Assembly (NCBI GenBank): GCA_902496335.1
Contig: CABVAO010000060.1
Location: 1 to 8,423, forward strand
Length of the DNA: 8,423 nt
From: an uncultured Collinsella sp.
GTDB lineage: Bacteria > Actinomycetota > Coriobacteriia > Coriobacteriales > Coriobacteriaceae
Reading direction: 5' to 3'
The position numbers and the translations under genes were made by a program. The notes below the pieces were generated by a model. That model did no database searches. It saw only the letters and a program-made list of their open reading frames with translations, and had not been told where the DNA came from. Positions within the stretch are counted from its first letter, which is position 1, and the number at the start of each line of letters is the position of its first letter. This document shows, piece after piece, positions 1-6,038 of this stretch.

Positions 1-60
1 GGTACGCGACCGACGATTGAACGTCAGATTGCCGCTTAGGGGCGTTTGCAGCGTCGAGCC

Positions 61-88
61 GTTACGCGGTTTGGTAAAACCGCGTAAC
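61..88 (-). other. Perfect hairpin touching the stop codon of the GntR gene
   Basis: A perfect 12-bp inverted repeat, GTTACGCGGTTT (61-72) against AAACCGCGTAAC (77-88), has a 4-nt loop. In the transcript its first base directly follows the TAA stop of the GntR regulator at 89-91. There is no U-run after the stem, so a classical intrinsic terminator is not shown. It may still end or protect the 3' end of the mRNA. Confidence 0.6.
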
Positions 89-808
89 TTACATGACCAT
101 AACGTAGCGCGATCCCACGTAGTACTGCTTACCCATCAAAACCGGCTCGTCATCGGGACCGGTAAAGCCGGCACGCAGGTTGAGCAGCGGATCGTGCGGA
201 GCAATGCCCAGCTCGGCCGCCTGCTCGGCGTTAGCTCGAACGGCCTCGACCGTACGGTAGCCAACCGAGACAATCGGCGTTCCGCCAACACGCTCGACCT
301 CGGCAAAAATCGACTTGTCCTCAAGATCGGCCGTCAACAGCTCACGGTAGGCGTCAAACGGCACAAAGATGTTCTCCTCAAAGATGGGCTCGCCGTCGGC
401 CGTACGCACGCGCTTGATATGCAGCAGCAGCGCATCCTTCTGCAGGCCAAAGAACTCCATCTCGTTTTGGCGCGCCGGAACGATCTGGCGATCGATCACG
501 TGCGCACCGGCCTTCATGCCGTTGCCGGCACACAGCGCGGTAAACGTCTGCAGCGTCGAGGCGTGAAACTGGCGGTTGATGTGCGGCGTGGAGACAAAGG
601 TGCCGCGGCCCTGCTGCTTAACCAGGTAACCATCGGAGCACAGCTCCTCGACAGCGCGGCGCACCGTAATACGGCTCACCTCGTACTGCTCGGCTAGTTC
701 AAGCTCGGACGGAATACGCTCCTTGGGTGCATAAACACCTTTCTCGATCGCATCCTTGATTTCGTCATAAATCTGCTGGTAAAGCGGTGCATTTTTGGGC
801 GCAGGCAT
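89..808 (-). CDS. GntR-family transcriptional regulator with UTRA ligand domain (HutC/FrlR type)
   Basis: A 239-residue cytoplasmic DNA-binding regulator, of normal length for the HutC subfamily. Residues about 8-76 form the GntR winged helix; the helix-turn-helix lies near 36-57 (ELAEQYEVSRITVRRAVEEL) and the wing ends in GRGTFV (67-72). Residues about 90-232 form the UTRA effector domain, which in relatives binds sugar phosphates or amino-acid-like ligands. FrlR, the regulator of fructoselysine genes, has the same architecture. The ATG at 808 has only a weak upstream AAGAG-type ribosome site. The gene stands alone downstream of YitT, but a dyad at 845-863 matches sites before the PTS operon and the DMT permease. 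I therefore infer autoregulation and control of those genes. The domain call is secure; the effector and regulon are inferred. Confidence 0.93.
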   Translation of the reverse strand: MPAPKNAPLYQQIYDEIKDAIEKGVYAPKERIPSELELAEQYEVSRITVRRAVEELCSDGYLVKQQGRGTFVSTPHINRQFHASTLQTFTALCAGNGMKAGAHVIDRQIVPARQNEMEFFGLQKDALLLHIKRVRTADGEPIFEENIFVPFDAYRELLTADLEDKSIFAEVERVGGTPIVSVGYRTVEAVRANAEQAAELGIAPHDPLLNLRAGFTGPDDEPVLMGKQYYVGSRYVMVM

Positions 809-844
809 ATCTGATCACTCTTATCAAAATAGCTAAATTTCTAA

Positions 845-863
845 TACGTATATAACGTCTAGT
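845..863. promoter_or_regulatory. Candidate GntR operator upstream of the regulator's own gene
   Basis: ACGT (846-849), five A/T bases, then ACGT (855-858), starting 37 nt upstream of the GntR start codon. The 19-bp site matches WACGTWWWWRWCGTYWWRW, which also fits sites at 6990-7008 and 8266-8284. The surrounding 830-865 DNA is AT-rich and probably contains the promoter; TATATA-like -10 options overlap the dyad, but I see no convincing -35. Confidence 0.55.
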
Positions 864-900
864 TTCATGTTACCTCATATTGATAAAACGATACACCCTC

Positions 901-944
901 CCTACCAAAAAGCGACAGCTTCATTTTGGTAGGTTTTATCTGGG
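901..944. repeat. 44-bp intergenic repeat, copy 1, with 10-bp stem and 13-nt loop
   Basis: The arms CCTACCAAAA (901-910) and TTTTGGTAGG (924-933) are perfectly complementary. They enclose the loop AGCGACAGCTTCA and are followed by TTTTATCTGGG. About 40 of 44 bases match copy 2 at 3035-3078. The plus strand reads as a hairpin followed by a short T-run, so it could terminate plus-strand transcripts, but no plus-strand gene precedes it. It lies between the YitT stop and the GntR promoter. Confidence 0.8.
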
Positions 945-951
945 CAAACGA

Positions 952-986
952 GAGCCCTCGAAAGCAACGGGGCTTTCGGGGGGCTC
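952..986. other. GC-rich imperfect hairpin downstream of YitT
   Basis: GAGCCCTCGAAAGC (952-965) pairs with GCTTTCGGGGGGCTC (972-986), leaving one bulge or mismatch and a 6-nt loop. It lies about 40 nt past the YitT stop. The minus-strand transcript has only CUCGUUUG after the stem, so this is at best a weak terminator. Confidence 0.45.
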
Positions 987-1026
987 GTTCGGATGGGTTG
1001 CGCAGGACCGGCAAAATGCCAATACC

Positions 1027-2034
1027 CTACTTGCCGTCGTCCTGCTGCAGGCTGTCCTGTTCGCTGAGGCGCGCCTGCCTGCTGGCCATGCGTGCGGGCT
1101 TGTCGGGATCGGGAACGGCCGTGGGCATGGGCTCGTCGACATGACCGCCCCACCAGCCGCCCACAAAGTTGAGCGTGTGGAACACGTTGATCACGGCGCC
1201 GGGATCAACGTCGCACACCAACTTGATAATGTCCTGGCTCTCGTAGGTCGAAACAACGGTGTTCAGCAGGTACATCTTTTCGCGGCTGTATCCGCCGACG
1301 ACCTCGGCGCAGCTAATGCCGTGCTGAAAATGGTTTACGTAGGCAGTCATGACCTCGTCTGCCTTGCGCGTCGTAATCTGCAGCGTCACGCGATCGTAGC
1401 GACGATAGAAACTGTCGATGGTCTTGGTCGAAATAAACTGGAACACGATGGAATACGCCGCCTTGTCCCAGCCAAACATAAAGCCAAAGATCGCCAGGAT
1501 AAAGCAGTTGAAACCAAAGATAACGCCCCAGATGGTCTTGCCCGTGTGGTTGGAGACCCACAGCGCGATAAAGTCGGTGCCACCGGTAGATGCGCCGGAC
1601 TTTAGCGCGATGGCAGCGCCCAGACCCGAGACCACGCCGCCAAAAATGATGAGCATAATCTTGTCGCCCAAAAATGGAGCGAAGTGAAAGACGTTGAGGA
1701 ACAGCGACGAGAGCACGACCTGCATCATCGAGAAGATGACGAAGCGCTTGCTAATGCCGCTCCAGCATAGGAGCGCCACGGGAATGTTGAGCGCAAGCAT
1801 GCCGAGCGAGATGTCGATGTGAACGCCGCCCAGCGAGGTAACGCGATCGAGCAGGACCGCAACGCCGGTGAGGCCGCTCGGAAGCAAGTCGGCGGGCTGA
1901 ATGAACGCCTGGATCAGGAATGTCTGGAGAACGGCGGAAATCGTGACCGCCACGGCAGTAATAGCGCGGCGGACGATGGTGAGGCGGCCGAGCACGAGCA
2001 CACGGTCCGTGAGCTGATCGATGGCGTTCGCCAC
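1027..2034 (-). CDS. YitT family membrane protein with C-terminal DUF2179 domain
   Basis: A 335-residue integral membrane protein. Several hydrophobic segments span roughly residues 20-185. They are followed by a cytoplasmic DUF2179 domain at about 213-295 (RYDRVTLQITTRKADEV through VFHTLNFVGGW). The family signature GASTGGTDF is at 147-155. YitT/YpjC-type proteins are widespread in Gram-positive bacteria and their transport or signalling role is not established, so no substrate is proposed. The start is GTG at 2034, supported by GAAAGGAG five bases upstream. A tail of about 40 residues after DUF2179, rich in P, D, R and Q, is probably disordered. The gene appears monocistronic, with a candidate extended -10 at 2080-2088 and repeats on both sides. 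Nothing ties it to the sugar operon. Confidence 0.9.
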   Translation of the reverse strand: MANAIDQLTDRVLVLGRLTIVRRAITAVAVTISAVLQTFLIQAFIQPADLLPSGLTGVAVLLDRVTSLGGVHIDISLGMLALNIPVALLCWSGISKRFVIFSMMQVVLSSLFLNVFHFAPFLGDKIMLIIFGGVVSGLGAAIALKSGASTGGTDFIALWVSNHTGKTIWGVIFGFNCFILAIFGFMFGWDKAAYSIVFQFISTKTIDSFYRRYDRVTLQITTRKADEVMTAYVNHFQHGISCAEVVGGYSREKMYLLNTVVSTYESQDIIKLVCDVDPGAVINVFHTLNFVGGWWGGHVDEPMPTAVPDPDKPARMASRQARLSEQDSLQQDDGK

Positions 2035-2079
2035 GGAAGCTCCTTTCGAAGGCAGATGTAGTTGTGGGGCATGCCCGCG

Positions 2080-2088
2080 ATTGTAGCA
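2080..2088 (-). promoter_or_regulatory. Candidate extended -10 promoter for YitT
   Basis: The minus strand reads TGCTACAAT, an extended -10 (TGN plus TACAAT), about 46-54 nt upstream of the GTG start. No -35 lies at 16-18 nt; the nearest resemblance, TTGAAG, is 20 nt away. A perfect palindrome GGGCATGCCC (2067-2076) overlaps the predicted transcription start and could be an operator or chance. Confidence 0.45.
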
Positions 2089-2173
2089 TGGAGCGTGCGG
2101 GGGCGCTTCAATTCACCCTCTCTCGACAACCAAAGCGGGACCAACAGCCTCCACGACCAAAGGCCCAAATTAC

Positions 2174-2292
2174 AAGTGAGTAGACTTTTTACGATCTGCC
2201 GAGCACACCCAAAACCGCCACCCCTGTGACCTGCGGTTTTGCTAGAGCAGATGCACTTTGCGCTCGTACTGCACCAAAAAGTCTACTCACTT
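2174..2292. repeat. 119-bp structured element with 17-bp terminal inverted repeats and nested stems
   Basis: AAGTGAGTAGACTTTTT (2174-2190) is the exact reverse complement of 2276-2292. Inside lie two more pairs in nested order: ATCTGC (2194-2199) with GCAGAT (2247-2252), and CAAAACCGC (2210-2218) with GCGGTTTTG (2233-2241). Either RNA strand could fold into one long interrupted hairpin. It has no credible ORF. This element accounts for most of the 355-bp gap at 2035-2389; the rest holds the YitT promoter and unremarkable sequence. It could be a MITE-like element, a bidirectional terminator or a structured RNA. I see no target-site duplication. Confidence 0.75.
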
Positions 2293-2389
2293 AGTCCGAA
2301 TCGAAGCCAAACGAATCCAAATAGAGGACAAATTAAGCCAATCCGCAGTAAAAGACGTGTGAACCAGTGCTTCTCGCGGCGGATTGACA

Positions 2390-3019
2390 CTACAAAGCGG
2401 CCAAAATGTCGGTCAGGTTGTCGATGACAACGTCGGCGGCGGACTGATCGAGGTTGACGCCCTCGTGCGGACGCAGTGCCAGGACGCGGGCGCCGGAGCG
2501 CTTGCCGGCCTCGATGCCCAAAGGCGAGTCCTCGATAACCAGGCACTCGGCAGGCTCCACACCCAGCGCCTCCATGGCACGCAGGTAAATCTCGGGGTCG
2601 GGCTTAAACGCACTGCACTCGTGACCGCTGATGGTGTAGTCCAGCACGTCGGCGATACCGGCAATCTCCACCAGCTCGTCAATGAGCTCGCGATAGGACG
2701 AGCTCGCGATGGCACACTTCACGCCACGCTCATGCAGCTCACGCATCACCGGCTCCGTCTGCTCGTTGAGCAGCTCGGCATACGGAACGGGATGGTCCGG
2801 GCTATAAACCTGCTTGTACTCCACGCGCAGACGCTCGCGCAGCTCAACATCGTCGGGCACCAGCGCCTCCCAAATGGCAGGCTCGTTAGACCCCGAAAGA
2901 TCGGGGATCTCGTCAAAGTGGAACCCCTTCTCTTCCATAAACGCCACGCGGCGGCGGTTGTAGAACCACTCGGTATCGACCAGCACGCCGTCCATATCAA
3001 ACAGCACTGCCTTGATCAT
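2390..3019 (-). CDS. HAD-superfamily phosphatase, beta-phosphoglucomutase-like subfamily
   Basis: A 209-residue cytoplasmic hydrolase or phosphotransferase. Motif I is FDMDGVLVDT, with nucleophile Asp8 and acid/base Asp10. A helical C1 cap follows at about 15-85. Motif II is the first Ser of ASSS (Ser106), motif III is Lys139 in FKPDPEIYL, and motif IV is Glu163-Asp164 in IEDSPLGIEAG. All catalytic positions are present. The family acts on small phosphorylated metabolites, often sugar phosphates, but the substrate cannot be read from sequence. I place the start at ATG 3019, because GGGAGGAG ends six bases before it; an ATG at 3025 touches the ribosome site, and longer reading runs through a repeat. 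A strong terminator separates it from the SIS gene, so a link to the PTS pathway is only by proximity. Confidence 0.9.
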   Translation of the reverse strand: MIKAVLFDMDGVLVDTEWFYNRRRVAFMEEKGFHFDEIPDLSGSNEPAIWEALVPDDVELRERLRVEYKQVYSPDHPVPYAELLNEQTEPVMRELHERGVKCAIASSSYRELIDELVEIAGIADVLDYTISGHECSAFKPDPEIYLRAMEALGVEPAECLVIEDSPLGIEAGKRSGARVLALRPHEGVNLDQSAADVVIDNLTDILAAL

Positions 3020-3034
3020 ACGCATCTCCTCCCA

Positions 3035-3078
3035 CCTGCCAAAAAGGGACAGGTTTATTTTGGTAGGTTTTATCTGGG
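3035..3078. repeat. 44-bp intergenic repeat, copy 2, in the HAD leader
   Basis: The arms CCTGCCAAAA (3035-3044) and TTTTGGTAGG (3058-3067) surround the loop AGGGACAGGTTTA, followed by TTTTATCTGGG. It differs from copy 1 in one stem base, which leaves a G-U pair in plus-strand RNA, and in three loop bases. In the minus-strand mRNA its edge lies next to the HAD ribosome site (3026-3033), so folding could affect translation. Confidence 0.8.
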
Positions 3079-3113
3079 GCTTTGCGACGCGACAGACACG
3101 CCCTCCCCAAAGC

Positions 3114-3144
3114 AAAAAGGGGACGGGGCGCAAACCCCATCCCC
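3114..3144 (-). terminator. Intrinsic terminator of the PTS-SIS operon
   Basis: In the minus-strand transcript GGGGATGGGG pairs with CCCCGTCCCC (ten pairs, one G-U) around a 6-nt loop TTTGCG. A run of five U follows directly (3114-3118). The stem begins 34 nt after the SIS stop codon. This is a textbook intrinsic terminator and marks the end of the operon. Confidence 0.9.
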
Positions 3145-3160
3145 TCTCAATCAACCCGTA

Positions 3161-3178
3161 AGGTCTACTTACTTGTGA
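3161..3178 (-). repeat. Partial copy of the 2174-2292 element end, next to the SIS stop codon
   Basis: Read on the minus strand this is TCACAAGTAAGTAGACC, starting directly after the TAA stop of the SIS gene. It matches TACAAGTGAGTAGACT at the left end of the 119-bp element with three differences, and the shared core is ACAAGTRAGTAGAC. The opposite arm is absent. It may be a solo end, a conserved transcript-end motif or a small chance match. Confidence 0.5.
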
Positions 3179-4162
3179 TTAGTAGGAAAGCTTCCACATG
3201 TAGCGACGCATGGTCAGCGGGTGCTGACGGGCCTCGGCGATCTGGTTGCCGTACTCGCGCATAACGGCGAGGTGCAGCAGCGGGTTGAAGTAGGTGACGA
3301 CGCTCGCGGGCACGGCGTCAGCCAGGCCGTAGTCCTTGGAGTCGATCAGAGCGACCTTGGCGCCCATGCGCTCAAGGAAGGTGAGGGCGCGAGCGTCCAT
3401 CGGACGGGTAGCGCCATCGGACATGAAGAAGACGTAGGGCTTACCCTCGGTGGAAACCTCAAACGGGCCGTGGAAGTACTCGCCGGTGTTGTAGGCGGCG
3501 GCGTCGATCCACTGCATCTCGGTGAACAGGAAGGCAGCGTGAGAATAAGCCATCTTCTCGGAGGCACCGGAAGCCATGAAGTAGATCATCTTGTCGTCCT
3601 TGAAGTCCTCGGCGAACTTCTTGGCAAGCTTCTTGCAGTGCTGAGCAGCGTTCTCGCAGAGATCGAAGACGTTGGTGAGGCCGGTGATCATGTCCTCGTA
3701 GTGGTCATAGCCCTCGGTCTGCTGAAGGATCTCGACAGCAAGAGCGATGGCATAGCCGGGCTTCTCGCACTTGGCAGCGTAGTTGGCGTGGAAGCCGTGG
3801 ACGATGACGTGGTCGGCGTCGACGGTCAGAGCGGAGCCAGCCTTGTTGGTGAGGGAGACGACCGGGCAGTTGTGCTTCTTGGCGGTCTTGTTGGCCTCGA
3901 CGGTCTCGGGCGTGGAGCCACCGAGGGAGCAGGTGATCACGAAGGTGTGCTCGTTGACCCAGGAAGGCGTGTCGTAGTTGAACTCGTTAGCGGTGAAGAT
4001 CTGAACGTTCAGCTTGTCCGTGTTGTTGGCCAGGAAGTACTTGGCGGGGTAAAGGTCGGACATGGAAGCGCCGCAGCCGACGAAGGCGACGCTGTGGATC
4101 TCGTGGTTGGACAGGACGTCAGCGACGATCTGCTTAGGGAGGTTAAGGTCGATCTCGTACAT
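3179..4162 (-). CDS. SIS-domain sugar-phosphate deglycase/isomerase, probable fructosamine-6-phosphate deglycase (FrlB/GfrE/GfrF/FraB-like)
   Basis: A 327-residue cytoplasmic enzyme with two SIS domains (about 15-150 and 180-325). Phosphate-sugar binding loops are visible at CSLGGSTPET (78-87) and MASGASEK (196-203). Glu215 and His231 (in GEYFHGPFEV) are 16 residues apart, as are the catalytic Glu/His pairs of FraB and GlmS. The end HPLTMRRYMWKLSY resembles the C-terminus of FrlB-type deglycases, where relatives split 6-phosphofructosamines into glucose 6-phosphate and an amine. I start at ATG 4162, nine bases after GAAAGGA; an ATG at 4171 touches that site, and further N-terminal sequence looks untranslated. 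Coming after a mannose-family PTS with no kinase fits the gfr layout. A ketose/aldose isomerase or sugar deaminase is the main alternative. Confidence 0.72.
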   Translation of the reverse strand: MYEIDLNLPKQIVADVLSNHEIHSVAFVGCGASMSDLYPAKYFLANNTDKLNVQIFTANEFNYDTPSWVNEHTFVITCSLGGSTPETVEANKTAKKHNCPVVSLTNKAGSALTVDADHVIVHGFHANYAAKCEKPGYAIALAVEILQQTEGYDHYEDMITGLTNVFDLCENAAQHCKKLAKKFAEDFKDDKMIYFMASGASEKMAYSHAAFLFTEMQWIDAAAYNTGEYFHGPFEVSTEGKPYVFFMSDGATRPMDARALTFLERMGAKVALIDSKDYGLADAVPASVVTYFNPLLHLAVMREYGNQIAEARQHPLTMRRYMWKLSY

Positions 4163-4252
4163 CTGACACATTCCTTTCGATTTTTGCGGCGCCACTTTGC
4201 CGGACGCACGCAGGGTTACCGTGATTTGGACCGAGTCACCGGCCCGTTGAGG

Positions 4253-4283
4253 ATGTGACAAAGGAGCTGTCCCATTGTCACAT
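4253..4283. repeat. 9-bp dyad with 13-nt GGGACAG loop upstream of the SIS gene
   Basis: ATGTGACAA (4253-4261) and TTGTCACAT (4275-4283) are perfectly complementary. On the minus strand the loop reads TGGGACAGCTCCT. Loop length and core match those of the 901 and 3035 repeats although the stem is unrelated. It lies about 90 nt before the SIS start and has no U-run. Confidence 0.7.
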
Positions 4284-4295
4284 TTTGGGAATGGA

Positions 4296-4327
4296 AGCCT
4301 GCTGGGGTATGGGATGTCAGGCAGGCT
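4296..4327 (-). other. Intercistronic hairpin just after IID
   Basis: AGCCTGC (4296-4302) pairs with GCAGGCT (4321-4327), with an 18-nt loop; on the minus strand the stem could extend with GGG/CCC through a bulge. It begins about 34 nt after the IID stop. Together with the dyad at 4253-4283 it fills much of the 198-bp gap between IID and SIS. It has no T-run, so partial attenuation or an mRNA-processing site is more likely than termination. Confidence 0.5.
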
Positions 4328-4360
4328 CCCCGGGGAAAGCGGTTAGACGCTTGGTCGCGA

Positions 4361-5194
4361 CTAGGCCAGGATGCCGGCCGCGGAGAGGGCGATGCCGCCC
4401 ACGATGGCGATCACGAGAAGCCAACCGGTGTTGACGTTCTTCTTGATGAGCCAGTACATAAGGCCGGTGAGGCCAAGGGAGATCATCTGGGGCATCATGC
4501 CATCCAGGATGTCCTGGATAACGACGGTGCCCTCAGCGAACTGCAGCGGGGTGGTGGCGCCGATCAGCGTGGCGATCATGCCGCCCACGGACATAAGACC
4601 CACGATGCCGCAGACATACATGAGCTTCTCCATGAGGTCGCCGCCCTGAAGCTTGCTCAGGTACTCGTGGCCGCCCTGATAGCCCATCTTGGCTGCGAAC
4701 CAAGTGATCAGCACAGAGGGGACGATGGAGATGAGCATGGCCAGGATCGGGCCCATGATGGAGCCCTGCTGGGCCAGCTGAACGCCCAGGCCAAAGGCGA
4801 TAACGCGGATGGTGCCCTGGAAGAAGGAGTCACCGATGCCGGAAAGCGGACCCATGAGGGAGGTCTTGACCGCGTTGATCGAATCGGGATCGAAGTTCTC
4901 GGGATCCTTGGCGTACTCCTCCTCCATGGAGGCGGCGAGGCCCAGGATGAAAGCGCTCGTCTGCGGGGTGCAGTTGTAGAACGCCATGTGACGGTGGTAA
5001 GCCTCTTTCTTAGCAGCGAGCTGCTTGGGGTCGGACTCATCCGGATAGAGGCGATCGAGCGTGGGAACCATGCCGTAGAGGAAGCCCATGTTCATCTGAC
5101 GCTCGTAGTTCCAAGAGGCCTGGATGGCCCAGGAGCGCCAGAAGAACTGGCTGACCTTCTTGTTCAGGGACACGTCCTTGGTTGCGGTTGCCAT
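4361..5194 (-). CDS. PTS mannose/sorbose-family IID membrane subunit
   Basis: A 277-residue membrane protein that forms the sugar channel with IIC. Family motifs are visible: FFWRSWAIQASWNYERQMNM (17-36), the alternating loop near FYNCTP (72-77), and GPLSGIGDS (115-123) followed by QGTIR. Hydrophobic segments cluster in the second half, including the C-terminal GWLLVIAIVGGIALSAAGIL. The start is ATG 5194. Its ribosome site AAGGAGG (5203-5209) overlaps the IIC stop codon, and the two genes are 13 bp apart, so translation is probably coupled. The longer upstream reading would run back into IIC and is rejected. Substrate specificity cannot be read from IID alone; context with the SIS enzyme suggests an Amadori compound. 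Confidence 0.93.
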   Translation of the reverse strand: MATATKDVSLNKKVSQFFWRSWAIQASWNYERQMNMGFLYGMVPTLDRLYPDESDPKQLAAKKEAYHRHMAFYNCTPQTSAFILGLAASMEEEYAKDPENFDPDSINAVKTSLMGPLSGIGDSFFQGTIRVIAFGLGVQLAQQGSIMGPILAMLISIVPSVLITWFAAKMGYQGGHEYLSKLQGGDLMEKLMYVCGIVGLMSVGGMIATLIGATTPLQFAEGTVVIQDILDGMMPQMISLGLTGLMYWLIKKNVNTGWLLVIAIVGGIALSAAGILA

Positions 5195-5207
5195 AGTGTG
5201 TTCCTCC

Positions 5208-6002
5208 TTAGTCTTCGTCGTCTTCGAGCGGATCGTAGTCGGAATCGACACCGGCGGCTGCATGGGAACCGTTGAACTTGAAGCCCATGAAGACGACAGC
5301 CAGGCACACACCGATCAGAGCGACCGCGATGACGGACAGGTTGAGGTAAGCGGCGAGCAGGAAACCGATGAACAGGAACGGAGTCATACCCTTCTTGATC
5401 ATCATGGTGAGCAGCAGGGCCAAGCCGTAGGCGGTCATGATCTTGGTCGAAACGTTAAGACCAGTGGACAGCCACTCGGGAACCATGTTGACGATGGCCT
5501 GAACCAGGTCGGTGCCAACAAAGACGGCGAGGAAGATCGGCAGGAAGTACATGACAGCGTACAGACCGGAGCCGGCGCAGATGTGCATGCGGTAGGCGGT
5601 CTTGAACTTTCCGTTATCGATCGCGCTATCTGCCACATGGGTGAGGGCGGCGATGATGGAACGGAACACGATGCCGAGGAGCTGACCCAGGACGGCGACC
5701 GGGATGGCGATCGTCATGGCGGTCTCGGCGGAAGCATCGGTCAGGCACGCAAAGGCAGCGGCCACGATGCCGCCCAGGACCATATCGGGCGGAACGGCGG
5801 CGCCGACCTGCACCAGGCCCATGGACACGAGCTCGACGGCGGCACCGACGGCAAGGCCGGTGGGCACATCGCCCAGCAGCAGACCGACGAGCGTAGCGCC
5901 AACGAGAGGCTGCTCGAAGTTAAGACGACCGAGCAGGCGGGAGTCCCACATGCAGAACACGCCGACGAGGCCGACGAGCACCGCACTGATGAACGTATTC
6001 AT
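5208..6002 (-). CDS. PTS mannose/sorbose-family IIC membrane subunit
   Basis: A 264-residue polytopic membrane permease subunit, close to the usual EII-Sor IIC length. The N-terminal family region reads MWDSRLLGRLNFEQPLVGAT, then LVGLLLGDVPTGLAVGAAVELVSMGLVQVGAAVPPD, as in ManY-like proteins. About seven to eight hydrophobic stretches follow, ending near residue 240. The C-terminus is a short acidic tail (DSDYDPLEDDED). ATG 6002 is preceded by AAAGGAG with a six-base spacer. It starts 36 bp after the IIAB stop and ends 13 bp before IID, so all three are one transcript. IIC and IID together translocate the substrate while IIB phosphorylates it. Confidence 0.94.
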   Translation of the reverse strand: MNTFISAVLVGLVGVFCMWDSRLLGRLNFEQPLVGATLVGLLLGDVPTGLAVGAAVELVSMGLVQVGAAVPPDMVLGGIVAAAFACLTDASAETAMTIAIPVAVLGQLLGIVFRSIIAALTHVADSAIDNGKFKTAYRMHICAGSGLYAVMYFLPIFLAVFVGTDLVQAIVNMVPEWLSTGLNVSTKIMTAYGLALLLTMMIKKGMTPFLFIGFLLAAYLNLSVIAVALIGVCLAVVFMGFKFNGSHAAAGVDSDYDPLEDDED

Positions 6003-6038
6003 ACCCTTCTCCTTTCAGTCAGGCAAAAGCCTGGTTGA

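Noticed and set aside
2340..2385. AATCCGC/GCGGATT pair as a terminator for the HAD gene
   Set aside because: Only seven pairs with a 32-nt loop and no U-run, so it is too weak to call.
3020..3154. N-terminal extension of the HAD protein up to ATG 3154
   Set aside because: It would translate through the 44-bp repeat and part of the terminator, while a strong ribosome site supports the start at 3019.
3221..4258. A 345-codon open frame on the plus strand opposite the SIS gene
   Set aside because: It is a mirror of a well-supported SIS gene in GC-rich DNA; the product is repetitive in Val, Gly, Leu and Asp, shows no known motif, and has no clear ribosome site.
4163..4261. N-terminal extension of the SIS protein up to ATG 4261
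   Set aside because: The extra residues resemble no SIS sequence, and the ribosome site GAAAGGA lies just before the internal starts.
5195..5311. N-terminal extension of IID up to 5311
   Set aside because: It overlaps the end of IIC in another frame, and the ribosome site at 5203-5209 fits ATG 5194.
5124..6038. A 304-codon plus-strand frame opposite IIC and IID
   Set aside because: The product is a low-complexity His, Asp and Gln-rich string antisense to two clear membrane genes, so it is a shadow frame.
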